Source: Acidobacteriota bacterium (GTDB lineage Bacteria; Acidobacteriota; Terriglobia; Terriglobales; Acidobacteriaceae). Taken from it: a stretch of DNA of 64,000 bases. A model generated the notes under the pieces. The model did not search any database. It worked only from the letters and a program-made list of their open reading frames with translations, and was not told the DNA's origin. The stretch covers positions 242,628-306,627 of the forward strand of contig JAFDVQ010000017.1 in NCBI GenBank assembly GCA_018268915.1, given 5' to 3'. The first letter of the stretch is position 1. Each line of letters starts with the position of its first letter. Below, piece after piece: positions 54,195 through 63,597 of this stretch. The position numbers and the translations under genes were made by a program.

Positions 54195-55313
54195 ATGGCG
54201 ATTCCCATTTCCCAGGTGTGGACGGTCTTCTCATATGTATGGAAGCAGCGTCTGACAGGCACCAAACGCTACCCGCTTGTGCTTATGCTCGAGCCGCTTT
54301 TTCGCTGCAACCTGGCTTGCGCCGGCTGCGGCAAGGTACAGTATCCCCCCCATGTGTTGAAGCGGATGCTGACACCCGACGAGTGCTTTGCGGCGGTTGA
54401 TGAGTGCGGAGCTCCTATGGTCTCGATCCCAGGCGGCGAGCCTCTGCTGCATCCTCAGATCGTAGAAATCGTCAACGGCCTCATCGCGCGCAAGAAGTAC
54501 ATATACCTCTGCACCAACGCGCTTGAATTGAAGAGGCGGATCCACGAATTCACTCCGTCGAAATACCTTACGTTCTCGGTGCATCTGGATGGCGAGAGGG
54601 AGCACCACGACTACTCCGTCTGCCGCGAAGGCGGTTGGGATCTCGCTGTCGAAGGCATCAAGGAGGCCGTGAAGCGCGGTTTCCGCGTTACTCCCAACTC
54701 CACCTTCTTCGATGGCACCGATCCCAACAGCGTGCGGCGCTACTTCGATGAAGTGATGGCGCTCGGCGTCGAAGGCATCGTCCTCTCGCCCGGATACAGC
54801 TACGACAAAGCTCCGGATCAGCATCGCTTCCTCGGCCGTGCACGCGTGCGCCGGCTTTTCCGCGCAATTCTTTCCAATCGCAAAAAGTCGTGGAAGTTCA
54901 ATATGTCGCCTTTGTTCCTGGAATTCCTGATGGGCGACCGCAGCTACGAGTGCACTCCGTGGGGAAACCCTGCCTACAACATCTTCGGCTGGCAGAAGCC
55001 CTGCTACCTCTTGCAGGACGGCTATGCGGAGACCTTCAAGGAACTGATGGAAACGACGCAGTGGGAAGAGTACGGCGCAGCCAGCGGCAATCCCAAGTGC
55101 GCCAACTGCATGGTGAGCTGCGGCTACGAGCCCACCGCGGTGATGGACGGCTTCCTTTCGGTAAAAGGCCTGATGTCGATGGCGAAAGGCTGGTTCAGCT
55201 CTTATGACGATGAGCACGCGCTCAAGTTGCTGAGCGAACCTGCACCGCACGGAGCAAGCACGCTGGTTCAGATTGAGAGCCCCGCTCGCAGCCTCGAGGA
55301 GACCAACGTATGA
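54195..55313 (+). CDS. hpnH: Radical SAM hopanoid enzyme HpnH (adenosylhopane synthase)
   Basis: 372 residues. FRCNLACAGCGK holds the CX3CX2C cluster ligands at residues 38, 42 and 45. The late cysteines in CMVSCGYEP and the family tail are typical of HpnH. It adds a 5'-deoxyadenosyl group to diploptene, the first step of extended hopanoids (bacteriohopanepolyols). GAGGA lies before the ATG. It follows shc on the same strand, and its stop overlaps the start of the next small gene. Family length is as expected. Confidence 0.93.
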   Translation: MAIPISQVWTVFSYVWKQRLTGTKRYPLVLMLEPLFRCNLACAGCGKVQYPPHVLKRMLTPDECFAAVDECGAPMVSIPGGEPLLHPQIVEIVNGLIARKKYIYLCTNALELKRRIHEFTPSKYLTFSVHLDGEREHHDYSVCREGGWDLAVEGIKEAVKRGFRVTPNSTFFDGTDPNSVRRYFDEVMALGVEGIVLSPGYSYDKAPDQHRFLGRARVRRLFRAILSNRKKSWKFNMSPLFLEFLMGDRSYECTPWGNPAYNIFGWQKPCYLLQDGYAETFKELMETTQWEEYGAASGNPKCANCMVSCGYEPTAVMDGFLSVKGLMSMAKGWFSSYDDEHALKLLSEPAPHGASTLVQIESPARSLEETNV

Positions 55314-55735
55314 CCGCGGAAGTCTCTAAGTACACCCTCGAACAAATCGAAGCCCTCGAACTCGCCCCAGGCACCGAGCACGAGCAGCTTGAAGGCTGGG
55401 TTCCTGAACTCGCCAGCGAAGACGACCTGCGCAATGCGCTCGAAAAGGCCTTCGACTACCGCGGCGACGTGACGATTACAAATAAGGGCGGCAAGAAAAT
55501 CGAAGCGTTCATCTTCAATCGCCACACAGGAGCAACGCTGGCCGAGAGCTACGTGCAGTACTTTGAGCCAAACGTGAACGGCAAACAGAAGCTCTGCTAC
55601 ACCGATATAGCTCGTTTGGAGTTTTCAGGCAAAGATCGCGCAGCCGGCAAGCATTGGGAGGACTGGGTGAAGGCCTACAACGAGCGCAAGGCTGCCGGAG
55701 AAAAGAACATCGCACTCCATCCTGAGATGGAATAA
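55310..55735 (+). CDS. Small conserved-looking protein coupled to hpnH, function unknown
   Basis: 141 residues, starting with an ATGA overlap with hpnH. Acidic and soluble, no signal peptide or membrane segment. Residues about 45-105 (FDYRGDVTITNKGGKKIEAFIFNRHTG, then CYTDIARLEFSGKDRAAGKHWEDW) look like a small beta-rich domain followed by a helix. I do not recognise the family. The translational overlap suggests it acts with HpnH or in the same lipid pathway. A terminator follows its stop. Confidence 0.7.
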   Translation: MTAEVSKYTLEQIEALELAPGTEHEQLEGWVPELASEDDLRNALEKAFDYRGDVTITNKGGKKIEAFIFNRHTGATLAESYVQYFEPNVNGKQKLCYTDIARLEFSGKDRAAGKHWEDWVKAYNERKAAGEKNIALHPEME

Positions 55736-55753
55736 GAATACGCAGTTGTAATC

Positions 55754-55786
55754 AAGAAAGGCGGGGCACTTTGCTACGCCTTTCTT
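55754..55786 (+). terminator. Intrinsic terminator of the hopanoid gene run
   Basis: A 10-bp stem (AAGAAAGGCG and CGCCTTTCTT) followed by CTTT, 18 bases after the stop of the small gene. Confidence 0.78.
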
Positions 55787-55897
55787 CTTTGAAGAAGACT
55801 TAGTTCTGAAGCTCCGCGTGAGCTCGATTGATGCGGTGCTGTTGTCTCGCAGCATCATCGAGACAGTGAGCCGGACGTGCAAGCATCTCGCCGACAG

Positions 55898-57037
55898 CTA
55901 CTCTGGTTCGCTGTAGTACGAAGTCATCGTGCGAACCTCGAGATTCGGCCTGTCGATCTTGACCTCCAGCGAGTGAAGCTCGCCGAATCCGCTCTGGGCT
56001 GGCGGGGCATTGAAAGCGACCGAATAGTACCATTCGGCATCCCGAGCGCATTCCCGGAGACTGGAGGTGAGGTCTGTGCTCGAGTGGAGTGCACGACCTC
56101 CGGTCCTTCTCGCGAATTCACTCAGATTAAAGAACAGCAGAGCGTCTGCAGCCGGCATCAACACGTTGCTAGATTCAGCTGTGCCCGAGTTGGTGCCAAT
56201 GGAGTTGCTATCGCTGCCGAACACAACTGAGTACACCGTAACCTGCGCCGCGCGAAGATCGTGCAGTACCTGCACGAAATGCTTTTCGTGGGAGTCGCGG
56301 TCCTGCACTGCGAGCCCTTCAAGCCCGGATTCCGTCGGTAAAGGCCACCCCGACCCCATCCAGACAAGAAGTGTCCTGCCTCCCGTAGCCAGTTGCTGTA
56401 GCGCAACGCCATCGAGTGCCGCAACTGAATCTCGGAAGTGCACAGCGCGGCAAGTCTTTGGATCGACACTCGATGCACCTTTTTGTGCAGCGACGCTATG
56501 CTCGGCCTCGCAGGCATTCGAGTGCATATTCTTCGTCAATCTAACAAAGGCGCGCCCGATGGCATTGCGATTGGTCGAAGCCGGCGTTATGCTCAGATGC
56601 CCATTGAACCAGAGAGCGAATGCAGTCGGAGTTAAAAACGGCTTGCGGCTCTCCGCAAGATACTTGAAGATCGCACTCTTCTGATTTTCGAGCTCCGATG
56701 CAGGCGTGTTCACTGCATCCAGCAGGATCAGAACCTCAGTTGCATCACTCAGGGCAGCTCCATCGATAGGGTGGAATGCGACGATTCTGCGCGGCTTGTG
56801 ATTGTCGTACAGGCTGAACTCTTCGGCCCGCAGATCCGATAACGCATTGCCGGCGGCATCCGTCACCTGCACGTTCATGACGATCCGGTGAGTGGTGCTG
56901 AATCGCTCCTCGCGTTCTTCCTTGGAGCGAGTTTTCAGTACAGGGTTCTGAGAGAGCGATACTGAGAAGGCGACTGCGATGATAATTCCGGCGCCGAGAC
57001 GAGCCGCCGACCGCATACTCAGCGCACAATACTGCAT
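55898..57037 (-). CDS. VWFA-related secreted protein (acidobacterial type)
   Basis: About 379 residues from the ATG at 57037, with AGGTGG just before it; the frame is open to 57130, inside feoB. RSAARLGAGIIIAVAFSVSLS is a signal peptide. Residues then give MNVQVTDAAGNALSDLRAEEFSLYD, the usual N-terminal domain of VWFA-related proteins, and a VWA-like fold beginning EVLILLDAVN, with FALWFNGHL and TLLVWMGSGWPLP. The metal-site DxSxS is not intact (LLDAVN). I know this family chiefly from Acidobacteriota. Function unknown. Confidence 0.8.
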   Translation of the reverse strand: MQYCALSMRSAARLGAGIIIAVAFSVSLSQNPVLKTRSKEEREERFSTTHRIVMNVQVTDAAGNALSDLRAEEFSLYDNHKPRRIVAFHPIDGAALSDATEVLILLDAVNTPASELENQKSAIFKYLAESRKPFLTPTAFALWFNGHLSITPASTNRNAIGRAFVRLTKNMHSNACEAEHSVAAQKGASSVDPKTCRAVHFRDSVAALDGVALQQLATGGRTLLVWMGSGWPLPTESGLEGLAVQDRDSHEKHFVQVLHDLRAAQVTVYSVVFGSDSNSIGTNSGTAESSNVLMPAADALLFFNLSEFARRTGGRALHSSTDLTSSLRECARDAEWYYSVAFNAPPAQSGFGELHSLEVKIDRPNLEVRTMTSYYSEPE

Positions 57038-57086
57038 CCACCTACGATAACTCGCTGCCTGAAGTGTTGTCCTGACCCCGACGGCC

Positions 57087-59009
57087 TCAGCCGAAGAGCG
57101 CAGTGATGATGTGATTGACAGCGAATGCACCTATCCAGGCTAGCGCCAGCATGTAGGCGAACTGGATAGCGGGCCACTTCCAGCTGTTGGTCTCACGCCT
57201 GACCACCGCCATCGTTGATGTGCATTGCATGGCGAAAGCGAAAAAGATCATCAACGCAACGGCTCCGCCAATTGTCATGTCCGTGTGCAACGCAGTCTGC
57301 AGATGCATTGTCTGCGTCTCTGGATCGGCCCCGTAGAGGGTTCCCATTGTAGAGACCATGACCTCGCGTGCCAGGACGCTCGAGATCAGCCCGATTCCAA
57401 CCTTCCAGTTGAATCCGAGAGGCGCTATGACCGGTTCGATCACGTGACCCATTTTGCCGATCATGCTGTCTGCGAGCTCCGGTGCAGTGTAGTGCCCGCC
57501 CGGTCCTGGAACTGGCGGGATATGGGCCAGCAACCAAAGGCCGAGTGTCACCGCGAGGATTACTGTTCCGGCTTGGCGCATGAATACCTTTGCGCGGTCC
57601 ACGAGTCGCATTGCCAGCGAACGCAGCGTTGGCATTCTGTACTGAGGCAACTCGAGAATGAAGGGCGCCTCGCTCGACTTTAGTATCGAGCTCTTGAGCA
57701 GCCAGGCGGTCGTCATCGCAGCTACGAATCCTGCCAGATACAAACCAAGCATCACGATAGTCTGAAGGCCCAGAAACCCGTGCAGGAACGTCTTCGCCGG
57801 GATGAACGCTGCGATCAGCAGCATGTACACCGGCAGGCGGGCTGAGCAAGTCATAAATGGCGTGACGAGGATCGTCGCAAACCGGTCTCGCTTGTTCTCG
57901 ATGGTCCGCGTCGCCATGATTGCCGGAACGGCGCAAGCGTAAGCCGAGAGCAACGGGATGAACGCTTTGCCGTTCAGCCCAGTGGTTCGCATCACGCGAT
58001 CCGCAATTAGAGCCGCCCGTGCAAGGTAGCCGGAATCTTCCAGAATCCCGATGAACAGGAATAACAGCAAGATCTGCGGCAGAAAAACTAGCACTGACGA
58101 GATTCCTTTCCAGATCCCATCAAGGAGAAGGGACTGTAACCAGCCAACAGGAAGGAAAGGCCGAGCGAATTTGGCCGCATTTCCGAGCAAATCACCGAAT
58201 CCATCGCTCATGGGTTGCCCGAGTGAGAAGACAACTTCGAATACGCCAATCACCACTGCCAGAAAGAGAACCGGTCCCCAGATTCGGTGCAGAAGGATGC
58301 TGTCGAGCTTGCGGCTGTTTTCGGCAGACAACGGTGCCTGATAACCCGTACGACGGCTCACCTGCGCCGCCCATCGATGCGTACTGGCCGCGTTGCCCAG
58401 CACCGGCAAGGTGAGAAGTTGATCGGCCTTCTTGACGGACGGCGGCAACGCGCATTGGTTCAGAAACAGCGGGATCGCGTCCATGCCTGAACCGCGAAAT
58501 GCGCTGATCTGCGCAACCGGGGCTCCAAGCTCCTTTGCGAGTTTGAGCGGATCAATCTGCCCACCCCGCGACTCCATCAGGTCGCTCATGTTCAGCAGGA
58601 TCAGCGTGGGCAGTCCAAGCGCGAGGACTGGCGCAGCCAACATCAGTTGCCGCGTCAGGTGCAGGGAATCGAGAACAAGCAGGACTGCATCCGGCCTCGG
58701 TGTGCCGGGCATTTTGCCCTTAAGCACATCCACCGATACACGCGCATCTTCTGAGTACGGAGTCAGTGAATAAACGCCGGGCAGGTCGATCAGCGTCAGA
58801 TCATCGCGACCCACGCCCGACATCAAACCCATGCGCTGCTCAACGGTCACGCCGGGATAGTTGGCCACCTTCTGACGCAGTCCGGTGAGGCGATTGAAAA
58901 GTGTAGATTTACCGGAGTTTGGAGGTCCGATAAGGACGACCGTGCTGAGCCCTCCGGATCCCGGTGCCTGAGGTGCCTCAAACGCCGGAGTCTCGCAGCA
59001 GGCATTCAT
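57087..59009 (-). CDS. feoB: Ferrous iron transporter FeoB
   Basis: 640 residues. The N-terminal G domain has GPPNSGKSTLFN (G1), DLPGVYSL (G3) and NMSD (G4). The membrane part contains the Gate motifs with LPVYMLLIAAF and LAREVMVSTMGTLYG. FeoB imports Fe2+ across the inner membrane. At 640 residues it is shorter than the usual 700-770. The start overlaps the stop of feoA by four bases. No FeoC is seen. Confidence 0.94.
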   Translation of the reverse strand: MNACCETPAFEAPQAPGSGGLSTVVLIGPPNSGKSTLFNRLTGLRQKVANYPGVTVEQRMGLMSGVGRDDLTLIDLPGVYSLTPYSEDARVSVDVLKGKMPGTPRPDAVLLVLDSLHLTRQLMLAAPVLALGLPTLILLNMSDLMESRGGQIDPLKLAKELGAPVAQISAFRGSGMDAIPLFLNQCALPPSVKKADQLLTLPVLGNAASTHRWAAQVSRRTGYQAPLSAENSRKLDSILLHRIWGPVLFLAVVIGVFEVVFSLGQPMSDGFGDLLGNAAKFARPFLPVGWLQSLLLDGIWKGISSVLVFLPQILLLFLFIGILEDSGYLARAALIADRVMRTTGLNGKAFIPLLSAYACAVPAIMATRTIENKRDRFATILVTPFMTCSARLPVYMLLIAAFIPAKTFLHGFLGLQTIVMLGLYLAGFVAAMTTAWLLKSSILKSSEAPFILELPQYRMPTLRSLAMRLVDRAKVFMRQAGTVILAVTLGLWLLAHIPPVPGPGGHYTAPELADSMIGKMGHVIEPVIAPLGFNWKVGIGLISSVLAREVMVSTMGTLYGADPETQTMHLQTALHTDMTIGGAVALMIFFAFAMQCTSTMAVVRRETNSWKWPAIQFAYMLALAWIGAFAVNHIITALFG

Positions 59010-59338
59010 CTGGTGGCCCCTGCAAACTCGTTGATTTCGGCCTGGGCCGCCTGTCCTGAACTCACAGCGATCTTATCCAGCTCGGCGTCGATTTCGCGTC
59101 TTGAGGCTTCCAGATTGCTGCGAACTTGTATGGATTTCGCAGTCTCCCGTCGCAACGCGATCTCCATTCCGTCGATGGCATACACGGTTGGGTCGCCCGC
59201 AGGTGCTTTGCGAAGTGCAGTCACTTGAGCGTCGGGAACGAAGCCCATGTGCATGAGGTAGTTCTGCACAGAATCAGGAAGGTCAAGGGATATCAGGGTC
59301 GCTGTCTCGCCGATGCGCAGATCCGTCAGCACACTCAC
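59006..59338 (-). CDS. feoA: FeoA-family SH3-like protein
   Basis: About 110 residues from the GTG at 59338, with AAGGAG 8 bases upstream; the open frame reaches 59512 but that extension is not FeoA-like. LTDLRIGETATLISLDLPDSVQNYLMHMGFVPDAQVTALRKAPAGDP covers the FeoA beta-barrel. The C-terminus adds about 30 charged helical residues beyond the usual domain. It assists FeoB. Confidence 0.88.
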   Translation of the reverse strand: MSVLTDLRIGETATLISLDLPDSVQNYLMHMGFVPDAQVTALRKAPAGDPTVYAIDGMEIALRRETAKSIQVRSNLEASRREIDAELDKIAVSSGQAAQAEINEFAGATR

Positions 59339-59405
59339 CCGCCGAACTCCTTGCCGCCGCCGAAAGGGCAGCACTCGAAAACTACGACCAGATTGGTCTG
59401 AATTA

Positions 59406-59435
59406 AGTATACGACTATTTTGGTCGGCATCGCAA
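59406..59435 (-). promoter_or_regulatory. Sigma-70-like promoter candidate for feoAB
   Basis: On the - strand TTGCGA (59430-59435) and TATACT (59406-59411) are separated by 18 bases, placed about 70 bases before the feoA start. The match is good but not perfect. I did not find a clear Fur box. Confidence 0.4.
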
Positions 59436-59643
59436 ATTGCTTGTTTGCTTGGTCCTGATCCACTCAGCATGGTGGTCCTGGCCTCCCCGAAAGAGCCCTT
59501 TGTTTTGCTCATCGACCCCTTCGGAACTTGCTTTATTGCGTCTGAAATTGTGTCTATTCTTATGCCTGCCTCAGCAATGCGGATGTGATTTGGGTCACGC
59601 AGAATGGGGCATGGAGATGCGGCCTGATGGGAGGCGAATCGAG

Positions 59644-59928
59644 ATGAACGTCAGAGAATTTATTGAATCCGTGAAAGGCGATTCACCGCCGGAGAGTCTT
59701 GGCGCTCCCGTAGCGGCCTTGTGGTGGGACGCGAAGGGAGATTGGGCTAAGGCACATGGCTTAGTCGACGAATTGGAGACGAGAGAAGGGATGGCGGTGC
59801 ATGCGTATCTCCACCGCAAAGAGGGTGCCGTTTCCAATGCTGATTACTGGTATGCGCGCGCGGGTCGAAGCTTTCATCATGCGGCACTTCAGGATGAGTG
59901 GAACGCGCTAGTCGCCGGCTTGTTGTGA
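59644..59928 (+). CDS. Small hypothetical protein
   Basis: 94 residues from the ATG at 59644, with GGGAGG nine bases upstream; the frame is open further upstream without a good start. Contains LGAPVAALWWDAKGDWAKAHGLVDEL and AHAYLHRKEG-like residues with ADYWYARAG near the C-terminus, giving a compact all-helical, Trp/His-rich protein. I recognise it as a type common in acidobacterial and related genomes but cannot name a function. It is convergent with the aldehyde dehydrogenase. Confidence 0.72.
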   Translation: MNVREFIESVKGDSPPESLGAPVAALWWDAKGDWAKAHGLVDELETREGMAVHAYLHRKEGAVSNADYWYARAGRSFHHAALQDEWNALVAGLL

Positions 59929-59929
59929 A

Positions 59930-61525
59930 CTAGGGCGCCGGAGTCTCGGGCTTGCCATCGCGGAGGCGCCGAATGCCGAGTGGGTTGTTGTCCTGGAGTT
60001 CGGGCGGCAGGGCGGCTTGGGGAAAGTTCTGAAAGCACACCGGGCGGGCGAACCGATAGATCGCAAGGCTGCCTACTGAGGTGAACCGAGGATCTGAGGT
60101 AGCGGGGTACGGGCCACCGTGGACCATAGCGTGAGTGACTTCCACGCCAGTGGGGAATCCATTGAAGATTACGCGGCCGGCCTTCTGTTCCAGGATCTGA
60201 ATCAGGTCGCGGTTAGCCGCCAGATCCTCATCATCGCCAAGAACCGTAGCTGTGAGATGGCCGCACAGAGACCGCGCTGCCTTCAGATAGTCGTCGGTGT
60301 TTCCACAGCGAACGATGACCGTGTCAGGGCCGAAGATCTCGTCGGCGAGTTCAGGCTGCTTGATCAGTTCATCGAGCGTAGTTGTGAAGAGGCGGGACTG
60401 CGCGCGGAATGGAGATGAGCCGTTCTCTTGCTCCGATGGCGAAGGCGATTCAACCACGGACACATGGGCGGCGCGCGCAATTGAGGCTCTGTCATACTCG
60501 CGCGCGATTCCGCCCGTGAGAAGCGTGAAGGGCTGTGCCTGTTTCACAAGTAATTCCAGCTCCTCGCGAAACTTCAGCGCCTGAGGTGACTCAGCTACAA
60601 ACACCGCTCCCGGTTTGGTGCAGAACTGGCCAGCGCCGAGGGTAAACGACCCGAACAGACCCTGCGCCAGCGCGGCTGGGCCCTTGCGCAACGCACCGGG
60701 AAGTATGAACACCGGATTGCCGCTGGACATTTCTGTGAAGCAGGGAATCGGCTCGGGCCGGTCAGCTGCAGCGTCCATGAGCGCGCGACCTGCGCGGAGT
60801 GATCCGGTGAAACCGACAGCACGAATCGCAGGATGCTTCACGAGCGCAGCCCCGATCTCGACTCCCGCTCCAAAGAGCATGGAGAAGGTGCCCGGCGGCA
60901 GAGACTCGGCAGCCACAGCGTCTGCAATGATGCGGCCGGCGATTTCGCCGGTACCCGGATGCGCCGCGTGAGCTTTGACGATGACAGGGCAGCCTGCTGC
61001 GAGCACGGACGCGGTATCCCCTCCACCAACGGAGAATGCCAGAGGGAAGTTGCTGGCGCCGAAGACGGCGACCGGGCCTAGTGGCCGAAGCATTGCGCGA
61101 AGATCGGGGCGAGGAAGAGGCTGGCGATCAGGCAGAGCAGGATCGATGCGCGCTTGAACCCATGAGCCATCCTCCACCACTGATGCAAACAGCCGAAACT
61201 GATTGGCCGTGCGAGTCACCTCGCCGGTAAGACGGGGAAGCGGCAATGCGGTCTCGAGATGTGCGCGTTGAGCGAGGTCATCCCGATGCGATTCGAATCC
61301 CTCAGCGATGCGGCGCAGGAATGCCGCACGGGCTTTCCCGGTCGTCCGTGAGTAACTGGAGAATGCTTCCGCCGCGAGTTGGGCTGCGCGATCGAGTTCC
61401 TGCAAAGTGGCAGCGCGAAATACTGGCTGAATCGGCTCGCCGGTGCTGGGTGCGAAAGCCTGGAAGCTGGTGCCGTTTCGAGAGCCGCGTTCGGCGCCGA
61501 TGAAGGAGAGTCCTGTGAGTTCCAT
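59930..61525 (-). CDS. 2,5-dioxovalerate (alpha-ketoglutarate semialdehyde) dehydrogenase-like aldehyde dehydrogenase
   Basis: 531 residues. GASNFPLAFSVGGGDTASVLAAGCPVIVKAH is the cofactor-binding region of the NADP-dependent KGSADH group. GFTGSLRAGRALMDAAA, then CFTEMSSGNPVF with the glutamate and LGAGQFCTKPGAVF with the catalytic cysteine. It oxidises 2,5-dioxopentanoate to 2-oxoglutarate in non-phosphorylating pentose or uronate breakdown. The sugar permease gene ends 79 bases upstream on the same strand, so a shared operon is likely. The exact substrate is inferred from family. Confidence 0.85.
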   Translation of the reverse strand: MELTGLSFIGAERGSRNGTSFQAFAPSTGEPIQPVFRAATLQELDRAAQLAAEAFSSYSRTTGKARAAFLRRIAEGFESHRDDLAQRAHLETALPLPRLTGEVTRTANQFRLFASVVEDGSWVQARIDPALPDRQPLPRPDLRAMLRPLGPVAVFGASNFPLAFSVGGGDTASVLAAGCPVIVKAHAAHPGTGEIAGRIIADAVAAESLPPGTFSMLFGAGVEIGAALVKHPAIRAVGFTGSLRAGRALMDAAADRPEPIPCFTEMSSGNPVFILPGALRKGPAALAQGLFGSFTLGAGQFCTKPGAVFVAESPQALKFREELELLVKQAQPFTLLTGGIAREYDRASIARAAHVSVVESPSPSEQENGSSPFRAQSRLFTTTLDELIKQPELADEIFGPDTVIVRCGNTDDYLKAARSLCGHLTATVLGDDEDLAANRDLIQILEQKAGRVIFNGFPTGVEVTHAMVHGGPYPATSDPRFTSVGSLAIYRFARPVCFQNFPQAALPPELQDNNPLGIRRLRDGKPETPAP

Positions 61526-61604
61526 GACTCTCTAAGTGTAGTGCGGAAGGTTCGGGAGACTCGACTGATTACCGCGTGTCCTTGATTCCAGCGGAAGGCG
61601 AACC

Positions 61605-62945
61605 TCAGATCTCCGCCAGTTCTGGCTCGGCTGCGATCTCCTCGCGATCCGCGTCTGCCGCCAACCAGGCGTACAGCGCCACACCGACGAAGCACAAGAC
61701 GGGCACGACGTAAGAAACCGCAACGTTGGAGAGATCGGCCACGTGGCCCATCAGCGGAGGGATGGCGGCGCCGCCAACGATTGACATCACGATTACAGCT
61801 CCGCCGGTCTTCGTGTGAGTCCCAAGACCCTTCACCCCCAGCGCAAAGATTGTTGGATACATCGTCGACATGAAGAAGCTGGTCGCGACGAGGCAAACCA
61901 CACCGACCCATCCCGGTCTCAGCACGGCGATTCCGCAGACAACGGCGTTGATCACCGCATACGCGGCCAGTAGTCGTGTGGCCCGCACGTGCCGCAGCAG
62001 CCACGTCGAGAAAAACCGTCCAGCCGTGAATGCCGCGAGCGCCAAGGTGAGCAGATAACCTGCCTTCCTCTCTCCCAATCCTGTGTACGTCTGCACGTAC
62101 GGGATCTGCCAGCTCCACGCTCCGACCTGTGCACCTACATACAGGAACTGCGCGAATACGGCAAACACAAAGTGCTTTCGCTTCCAAAGCGGTTTCGAGA
62201 CATCATGCTCGAGGGTGTTGCGCGAATGATCCATTCCCGTGTGCGGGAAGGGCGTCCTCGCAATCAGGAGCGCCCACAGCAGAACCAACGCCCCCAGCGC
62301 CAGGTATGGAGTAACGACCCGAAGCGTCTCGGATTTGAGATAAGCCTGATAGGTTCCAGCGGCCTGCAGAGCCGCAACCTGCTCCGGCTTCAGCTCGATT
62401 CCGGAGAAGATGAAGCGGCTTCCAATCAGCACCGCGGTGATGCTTCCGAGTGGATTGAATGATTGCGAAAAGTTCACTCTCTGGGCAGCGGTCTCCGCAT
62501 CTCCAATCTGGATAATGAAGGGGCTTGCACCCGTCTCCAGAAACGCGAGGCCGCTTGCAATGACGAACAGCGCCGTCAAAAAGAACCAGTACTGTCCGAC
62601 ATGCGCCGCCGGATAGAAGAGAATGCATCCGGCGCCGTAGAGTACAAGCCCGATGACTATGCCGGCTTTGTAGCCAGCTCTGCGCATGATGACGCCGGCT
62701 GGGAAGGCAAGAAAGAAATATCCGAGATAGAACGCAAACTGGACCAGCCCGGCCTGGAGGCGGCTAATCTCGAAGGATTTCATGAACTGGCGGATCAGGA
62801 TGTCGTTGAAGTTGTTCGGCACCGCCCACAAAAAGAACAGAGCGGTCACGAGCACAAAAGGCAGCATCCGGTCGCGCGGCACCAGCGGCGCATGCGGATT
62901 TTTAGAACCTGGCGCGCTAACTGCCGGAGTCGCATGAAAAGGCAT
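61605..62945 (-). CDS. FucP-like sugar:H+ symporter (FHS family MFS)
   Basis: 446 residues, 12 hydrophobic segments. FFLWAVPNNFNDILIRQFMKSFEISRLQAGLVQFAFYLGYF and GLAFLETGASPFI are the FHS (L-fucose/glucose/galactose permease) signatures; FNPLGSI lies in the first half. GGGGGA is five bases before the ATG. It probably imports the sugar whose breakdown ends at the neighbouring dehydrogenase. The sugar cannot be told from sequence. Confidence 0.88.
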   Translation of the reverse strand: MPFHATPAVSAPGSKNPHAPLVPRDRMLPFVLVTALFFLWAVPNNFNDILIRQFMKSFEISRLQAGLVQFAFYLGYFFLAFPAGVIMRRAGYKAGIVIGLVLYGAGCILFYPAAHVGQYWFFLTALFVIASGLAFLETGASPFIIQIGDAETAAQRVNFSQSFNPLGSITAVLIGSRFIFSGIELKPEQVAALQAAGTYQAYLKSETLRVVTPYLALGALVLLWALLIARTPFPHTGMDHSRNTLEHDVSKPLWKRKHFVFAVFAQFLYVGAQVGAWSWQIPYVQTYTGLGERKAGYLLTLALAAFTAGRFFSTWLLRHVRATRLLAAYAVINAVVCGIAVLRPGWVGVVCLVATSFFMSTMYPTIFALGVKGLGTHTKTGGAVIVMSIVGGAAIPPLMGHVADLSNVAVSYVVPVLCFVGVALYAWLAADADREEIAAEPELAEI

Positions 62946-63026
62946 CTATCCCCCAGAACCTGCATGGATTGCTGACCGACCAGTTCTATCCAATCACAGG
63001 GAGGTGTGGCAAGGGGACGAAGAAGC

Positions 63027-63064
63027 AGGGAACTAGGGACCTAGGGAACAAGGGACCAAGGGGC
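63027..63064. repeat. Short AGGGA-type low-complexity repeat
   Basis: Five imperfect copies of (A)GGGA(C/A) units run GGGAACTAGGGACCTAGGG and on to GGACCAAGGGG. They lie in the 945-base non-coding region upstream of the permease gene. Confidence 0.6.
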
Positions 63065-63199
63065 CGGTTTCCAGGCAGGGATCAGGTCTGTTGTGTGGTG
63101 ATGTCAGGTTGGTTGGCGATGAATTGATGTCTTTATCTGGCTGATTGTTGGGCCGGAGCGGCCGTTCCGACAGGCGAGTGCTTTTCTAATTCTTCCCTT

Positions 63200-63347
63200 T
63201 TTTTTGTAGTTAATACGTGGCGAAGAGGTTAAGTGCGGCCTCAGAGAGGCTTCGGGGCTCAGTCATTTCGAAACCGTCCCTCAGCGGCTAAAGCCGCGCT
63301 CATTTCAGTTGGTTCTGTGCGGCACGACTAAAGTCGTGCCCCTTCAA
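63200..63347. repeat. Palindromic intergenic repeat unit, copy 1
   Basis: Begins with a 36-base element (63200-63235, T6 then GTAGTTAATACGTGG) and, after a non-repeated stretch, has CGTCCCTCAGCGGCTAAAG with its completing half (63275-63300). GCGGCT-AA-AGCCGC and GGCACGACT-AA-AGTCGTGCC are two palindromes. The same order occurs at 63439-63597. Confidence 0.8.
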
Positions 63348-63438
63348 GACCGAGCGAACCAAACGGTGCTGAATTTCGTGTTATTTCAAAACCGAGTCGA
63401 ACCCGTGGCGTGTGATGTCGGCTTCCATTTTCTCGTTG

Positions 63439-63597
63439 TTTTTTGTAGTTAATACATGGCGAAGAGGTTAAGTGTGAATGTATATAAGCTGTGGAGTGTT
63501 GTTGAGGGTTGAGTCGCTAGGAATCGTCCCTCAGCGGCTAAAGCCGCGCTTATTTTGTTGGTTCCGTGCGGCACGACTAAAGTCGTGCCCCTTCAAA
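63439..63597. repeat. Palindromic intergenic repeat unit, copy 2
   Basis: The 36-base element at 63439-63474 differs from copy 1 by one base (ATACATGG for ATACGTGG). The palindrome pair follows at 63525-63597 with a few substitutions. A further partial copy of the GTGCCCCTTCAAAACCGAG part follows at about 63630. The spacing between copies is about 240-250 bases. Confidence 0.8.
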
